Source: Thermoleophilaceae bacterium (GTDB lineage Bacteria; Actinomycetota; Thermoleophilia; Solirubrobacterales; Thermoleophilaceae). Taken from it: a stretch of 5,722 nt of DNA. A program made the translations under genes and the position numbers. Positions 5,514 through 5,722 of this stretch are shown in pieces (position 1 is the stretch's first letter; each line of letters starts with the position of its first letter). The notes beneath the pieces are model-generated. The model did not search any database. It had not been told where the DNA came from and was given only the letters and a program-made list of their open reading frames with translations. Location of the stretch: the NCBI GenBank assembly GCA_013812485.1, contig JACCTJ010000076.1, forward strand, positions 1 to 5,722. The letters run 5' to 3'.

Positions 5514-5722
5514 CTACTTCTTGCCCTTCTTCTTCTTCGTGCCGCCCGGCTGCGGCTTCAGCGCGTAGATCTGCTTCTTGCCGGTCACGTAGATGAGATT
5601 GCCGTCGGAGATCGCCGGGTTGTAGGCGCCGTCGCGGAAGGACCACACCTTGGTTCCAGTCGCCGCGTCGAACGCGAAGGTCTCGGTGGTCTCGAGGTTG
5701 GCGACGTACACGTTCTCGCCGA
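5514..5722 (-). CDS. PQQ-like beta-propeller repeat protein, C-terminal end only
   Basis: The - strand frame is open from the right edge of the window to a TAG at 5514-5516, giving the last 68 complete residues of a longer protein. It shows beta-propeller (PQQ enzyme/YncE/BamB-like) blade repeats: NVYVANLETTETFAFDAATG followed by KVWSFRDG, then AISDGNLIYVTG followed by QIYALKP. The recurring DAATGxxxW and DGxxYVxG patterns are the blade signature. Such proteins are often exported or membrane-anchored, but the N-terminus with any signal is outside the window. The protein ends in a basic tail, GGTKKKKGKK, encoded by a run of AAG codons. The exact function cannot be told from this part. The gene converges on hisF with 6 bp between the stops and no clear terminator, so the two transcripts may overlap at their 3' ends. 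It has no evident tie to histidine synthesis. Confidence 0.8.
   Translation of the reverse strand, partial: GENVYVANLETTETFAFDAATGTKVWSFRDGAYNPAISDGNLIYVTGKKQIYALKPQPGGTKKKKGKK

Overview
This window is most of a compact, GC-rich histidine-biosynthesis operon on the + strand. In order it reads hisZ (3' part only), hisG, hisD, a 50-residue ORF, hisB, hisH, hisA and hisF. The 3' end of an unrelated beta-propeller gene converges on it from the - strand at the right edge. The base composition (strong G/C preference at third codon positions), the ATG/GTG starts and TGA stops, and the hisD-hisB-hisH-hisA-hisF order suggest a high-GC actinobacterium. The short HisG with HisZ and the PQQ-like neighbour would suit a deep lineage such as Thermoleophilia. 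That placement is inference and was not checked by any search.

Layout. Positions 1-516 hold the C-terminal 171 residues of HisZ, the class II aminoacyl-tRNA-synthetase-like regulatory subunit of ATP phosphoribosyltransferase. hisG (513-1229) encodes the short-form catalytic subunit and carries an unusual N-terminal tail made of two perfect 10-residue repeats. hisD (1226-2509) encodes histidinol dehydrogenase. Positions 2506-2658 hold a small ORF that looks like the extreme C-terminus of a phytoene-dehydrogenase-like FAD oxidoreductase; it sits where hisC is often found. hisB (2696-3289) encodes a monofunctional IGP dehydratase, hisH and hisF (3291-3977 and 4740-5507) encode the two subunits of IGP synthase, and hisA (3974-4726) encodes the ProFAR isomerase. 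Positions 5514-5722 (- strand) hold the C-terminus of a PQQ-like beta-propeller protein. No stretch over 300 bases lacks a gene.

How the genes work together. HisZ-HisG makes phosphoribosyl-ATP and is where histidine feedback would act. HisA isomerises ProFAR, HisH-HisF forms IGP and AICAR, HisB dehydrates IGP, and HisD oxidises histidinol to histidine. The steps not encoded here are hisE/hisI, hisC and histidinol-phosphate phosphatase. Most junctions are ATGA/GTGA stop-start overlaps, which implies one transcript with translational coupling. Only hisB and hisF have real gaps before them, and both gaps contain TAGCCT exactly 10 nt before the start codon.

The core is ordinary metabolism. The features that deserve a second look are the in-frame 30-bp repeat at the start of hisG, the oxidoreductase-tail ORF between hisD and hisB, and the shared TAGCCT arrangement. 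I see no CRISPR array, transposase, tRNA, rRNA or phage gene.
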